DNA of 48,413 nt from Gryganskiella cystojenkinii (Eukaryota > Mortierellomycota > Mortierellomycetes > Mortierellales > Mortierellaceae). Of this stretch, positions 45,801 to 48,413 are shown piece after piece. The stretch is from positions 2,884-51,296 of the forward strand of contig JAAAIG010000192.1 of NCBI GenBank assembly GCA_015852425.1. Reading direction: 5' to 3'. Numbering within the stretch: the first letter of the stretch is position 1; each line of letters begins with the position of its first letter. A model generated the notes under the pieces. The model was not told the origin of the DNA, did no database searches, and worked only from the letters and a program-made list of their open reading frames with translations. The position numbers were made by a program, and so were the translations under genes.

Positions 45801-47071
45801 TATTTTGATCCACAATACCAAGGGAAAGGTTTGGGATCTCGAAAGGAGTCTCGAATGGCTTTCCTGTGATGATAACCTGCGATTTGAATCCGAGGATGTA
45901 GTTGGCGATAAACTGGAAAGTATCGGAGGCCACAGCCTTTTCCATGATGGATTGCAGTTCATCCTCAGTGAGTCCATCCCTCCGGCCGTTGTACACGTTT
46001 CCGATGCAGAGACAGAACTGGAACAAGATGGTCGACTTGATGGCGGGAACAGCCCAGTTGTTCTCGGTAATGAAACGAGCATATTCTGACAGGAAGGATT
46101 CTTGAAGCATAAACGCCGGGATCTCGTTTTCGCCTTTGCCACGGATCCGCATGTGCTGCTCCGAAACTTCGAATGCGGCCATGACGACGACTGTGAGGTA
46201 GATGGCGATGGGATCGGACAGGGTCATCTTCTTCAAGGCGGTGATGGTGGCTTTCAGATCTGGGTTAGACAGTTCATGATAGTGAGCGATTGCGAAGAGG
46301 ATGGTGGCGAGAAGGGAGCGCTCTTTCCTGAGGTACTCCAGTCTCTGTTCGTTGATGGTCATTCCGAGCTGCGCCACCAAAGCTGAAGTCTCTGTAAGTG
46401 AATCACGGAGGGTTTTCGACTTTTTGTCTGTGGAATCAATGCGGGCTAGAGTCTTGCTGGCGAGGTTTCCCTTTGTGACGGCGATGAGTTCGTCACGGAA
46501 AGGAGCGATACCTTTGCTAAACTCTGAAGGCGTCTCCCAAGTGCAAGATGTGTCGAGGATGTTGTATATGATATCGAGCAAGGCGATTCTCTCACGATGG
46601 AAGAGCAAGATGGAGGTGTCGATGGCACTCCTGTCAAACCGTGCTTGTTCCTCGATTCCATACTGAAGTAGACAAGAGACCGCGTATTCGTCCATTTCCA
46701 GCTGATCCGACAACAGAATTGCATCCGAGATAAACTGCTCGTTGACCGTACGGACTTTGCCATCGATAACGGGCGATCCTATTGAATTGAAAAATACCTT
46801 GTTACGGTTAGCTTTTTTTAAGCGATCGCAGTTGCACTGGCGTTGGAAGCGTACAAAATAAAAGATGACAGGATTTAAGGACGTTACCGAGCTTCAACTG
46901 AGCTCTATGAGCAGCATTGGGAGCAGGGACTTCGAGGGTGGCCTGGATGACAGCTCGTTGGGCCTCAATCTCGCGCACGACACTAAAGACAAACTCGCGC
47001 GAATCCGAACGCGTGGCACTCTGGACATCCCTCAAGAGATTCTCAAAGACCGGCGTCCATTGTGGCTCCAT
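39886..47071 (-). CDS. NUP192: Nucleoporin Nup192/Nup205 (inner ring of the nuclear pore)
   Basis: Large alpha-solenoid nucleoporin that binds Nic96/Nup93 and Nup53 in the inner ring. Minus-strand exons 47071..46888, 46778..41937, 41831..41710, 41619..41470, 41365..41107, 40959..40630, 40522..40167 and 39978..39886 have consistent phases (1,1,0,0,1,1,0) and give 2111 aa, in the family range. The start MEPQWTPVFENLLRDVQSAT continues AHRAQLKLGSPVIDGKVRTV, FISDAILLSDQLEMDEYAV and CLLQYGIEEQARFDRSAI, all typical of the N-terminal domain (D-x-A..LSD..ELDE..C). The C-terminal end SFIELLTGRIRVLVERS is the usual closing helix. Exon 7 carries a Gly/Ser-rich stretch with three FG dipeptides (about 1990-2036). 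Intron 6 uses a GTAGGT donor. The last exon is 93 nt. Confidence 0.92.
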
Positions 47072-47675
47072 TGTGGCTAGGGTTTAAAAGAGTAACCAAG
47101 ACAGTCTAATTATGAGGCACCACATAGTTCACGTTAGTCCCTGATGCCCGTATGATTTCTCAAGGTCGCGCCTCGCAATAAAGTAAAATCAAAGCCTTCT
47201 TCCTGTTTTGAGTGGGGTACATGTCCTGAGATTTACCAGACGTTGTTGGTCTTCCTTCAGACTCTTTTTGATGCGCAGGAAGGAGTGAGGAGCAGGAGAT
47301 GTATGTTGCGCGTCAAACGAATGCCGATGGGGTGAAGAGTGGGTGAAGAGGAATTAAAGGAGAATCGAACAATGACAAAAGAGAGGAGGGGGAAAGCCGT
47401 GGAATAAATGAGTGGTAATAATCCTTTTGATTGATTTGATCTTTTTTGGGTCCATTCGTTGTTGTCGATTTAAGGGGCGCTGGACTGCTCACTCGAAATC
47501 AAAAATTGGTGGCGTGGCTTTACCAACAACGACAAGACTTTTTTGGATTGTGTTTTTGTATTTTTGACAATGCATTGGAAAACTACGAGTATGAGAATAA
47601 TGAAAAAAAAAGAATGACTATTGTAACATGGGTGGATGAGGACGGTTGATGGATAGGCTTTACAGAGAATACTTT
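47072..47675. other. Intergenic, Nup192 promoter and Cbf5 3' region
   Basis: About 600 bp between two genes on the same strand. The half near Cbf5 is A/T-rich (47400-47670). No snoRNA box pair or gene could be recognised by eye. Confidence 0.5.
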
Positions 47676-48413
47676 TTACTCCGAGTCAGAGTCATCCTTC
47701 TTGCTCTTCTTCTCCTTCTTGTCCTTCTTCTCCTTCTTGGCCTTCTTCTCCTTCTTCTCCTTCTTCTCAGACTCCTCCTCAGTCTTGGCCTTCTTCTTCT
47801 CCTTCTTCTCCTTCTTGTCCTTCTTCTCCTTCTTCTCAGAGTCAGACTCGCTCGAAGAATCCGCAGCCTTGCGCTTCTTCTCCTCCTCTGCAACGGCAAC
47901 AGCGGGAGCAGCGGCAGCGGGGGCAGCCGGGGCAGCGGGGTCATCACGGTTGTAGTCGACATAGCCCTTCTTCCAGCCCTCGGGGGTCTCCTCGGTCGTA
48001 CGACCAAACTTATCGAGCTTGCCATCCTTGATCAACTTCTTCTTCTCCTGAGCCTTGGGTCCCAATCCCCAACGACGAGGGTAGGTATCACGCTCCATGA
48101 TCACACGCTTGATCTTGGCAACAACACCGTGGTCGCAGGTGGCCATGACAGCGGTGGTCATCTGGGCAATACCCAAAGCAATAGCCTCACCCTTGGTGGT
48201 CATCAAGACAACCTCCTCGTTGACCTCAATACCAGACTCGTAACGGAGAAGACCGGGGATCATCAACTTGGCTCCGTAGCAGATAGCGTTGACAGCACTG
48301 TCCTTGACAACAACACGCTTGTAGGTGGTCAAAAGAGTCTCGAGGGGGCGAACAACCTTGCGGAGGTAAGACTCATCCTTGGTGTTGTCGTACATCCACT
48401 GAGCATCCAAAAC
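47676..48413 (-). CDS. CBF5: Cbf5/dyskerin, H/ACA snoRNP pseudouridine synthase, C-terminal part
   Basis: Catalytic subunit of H/ACA ribonucleoproteins, which converts uridine to pseudouridine in rRNA and snRNA in the nucleolus. The frame runs off the right edge, and 245 residues of the C-terminus are visible. [20 protein letters not shown] and [20 protein letters not shown] lead into the PUA domain ([58 protein letters not shown]). Then come [20 protein letters not shown] and [19 protein letters not shown], all diagnostic. An Ala/Pro linker is followed by an acidic Ser patch and a long KKE/KKD-repeat tail ending DDSDSE, as in yeast Cbf5. The catalytic TruB domain lies outside the window. Confidence 0.95.
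   Translation of the reverse strand, partial: VLDAQWMYDNTKDESYLRKVVRPLETLLTTYKRVVVKDSAVNAICYGAKLMIPGLLRYESGIEVNEEVVLMTTKGEAIALGIAQMTTAVMATCDHGVVAKIKRVIMERDTYPRRWGLGPKAQEKKKLIKDGKLDKFGRTTEETPEGWKKGYVDYNRDDPAAPAAPAAAAPAVAVAEEEKKRKAADSSSESDSEKKEKKDKKEKKEKKKAKTEEESEKKEKKEKKAKKEKKDKKEKKSKKDDSDSE

Noticed and set aside
41939..46666. Many plus-strand open frames antisense to Nup192 (up to 172 codons)
   Set aside because: They are shadows of a long C/G-biased coding exon, and none shows a family motif.
1..48413. tRNA, 5S rRNA or snoRNA genes in the intergenic regions
   Set aside because: No paired A and B boxes (such as GGTTCGANTCC with a matching upstream half) or C/D box sets were found by eye. 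A covariance-model scan would be needed to exclude them.

Overview
The window is nuclear DNA of a filamentous fungus, most likely Mortierellomycotina (Mortierella/Linnemannia group). The best taxonomic marker is the elongase at 12099-13954, whose 318 residues look nearly identical to the Mortierella alpina GLELO PUFA elongase as I remember it. Spliceosomal introns (GTAAGT/GTATGT...YAG, mostly 100-270 bp), poly-Q, Ser and Thr tracts and short intergenic regions fit. There is no sign of a prokaryotic or viral segment.

Layout. 1-670 (-): 5' part of a cytidine deaminase cut by the left edge. 2506-4780 (+): Bem1/Scd2-type polarity scaffold (SH3-SH3-PX-PB1). 5138-6289 (-): RNA polymerase II subunit Rpb7, five exons. 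6489-7674 (-): N-terminal acetyltransferase Naa10/Ard1, six exons. 8572-11011 (+): SAM-domain protein. 12099-13954 (+): PUFA elongase. 14304-16207 (-): MFS transporter of the allantoate/nicotinate permease type; an assembly gap of 164 N lies 30 bp upstream of its ATG. 18326-19414 (+) and 29186-30391 (+): paralogous TauD/Jlp1-type 2-oxoglutarate dioxygenases. 19693-21641 (+): mitochondrial-type succinyl-CoA:glutarate CoA-transferase (SUGCT). 21970-22767 (-) and 26723-27921 (+): paralogous secreted AA11-type copper LPMOs, separated by a 4 kb gene desert that holds a 200-bp MITE-like palindrome. 30522-32102 (-): RCC1-repeat protein of Ats1 type. 33017-34539 (+): TMX-like thioredoxin-fold membrane protein with an SxxC active site. 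35067-38397 (-): tail-anchored coiled-coil protein with a HAP1/TRAK/Spindly-type CC1 box. 39886-47071 (-): Nup192/Nup205 in eight exons, 2111 aa. 47676-48413 (-): C-terminal part of Cbf5/dyskerin, cut by the right edge.

The left and right flanks are housekeeping genes (transcription, N-acetylation, polarity, nuclear pore, H/ACA snoRNP). The middle (12-30 kb) is more metabolic: PUFA elongation, uptake of a small organic anion, sulfonate-type dioxygenation, dicarboxylyl-CoA transfer and oxidative chitin attack. The two TauD genes and the two LPMO genes are old local duplicates. Within each pair the members differ by exactly one intron.

The most interesting items are the tail-anchored CC1-box protein (a candidate dynein adaptor of animal type in a fungus), the TMX-like protein that lacks its nucleophilic cysteine, FG dipeptides in the C-terminal region of Nup192, and the MITE-like palindrome near an LPMO promoter. 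All splice models were built by hand from splice motifs, reading-frame continuity and remembered family consensus. No alignment or transcript data were available.
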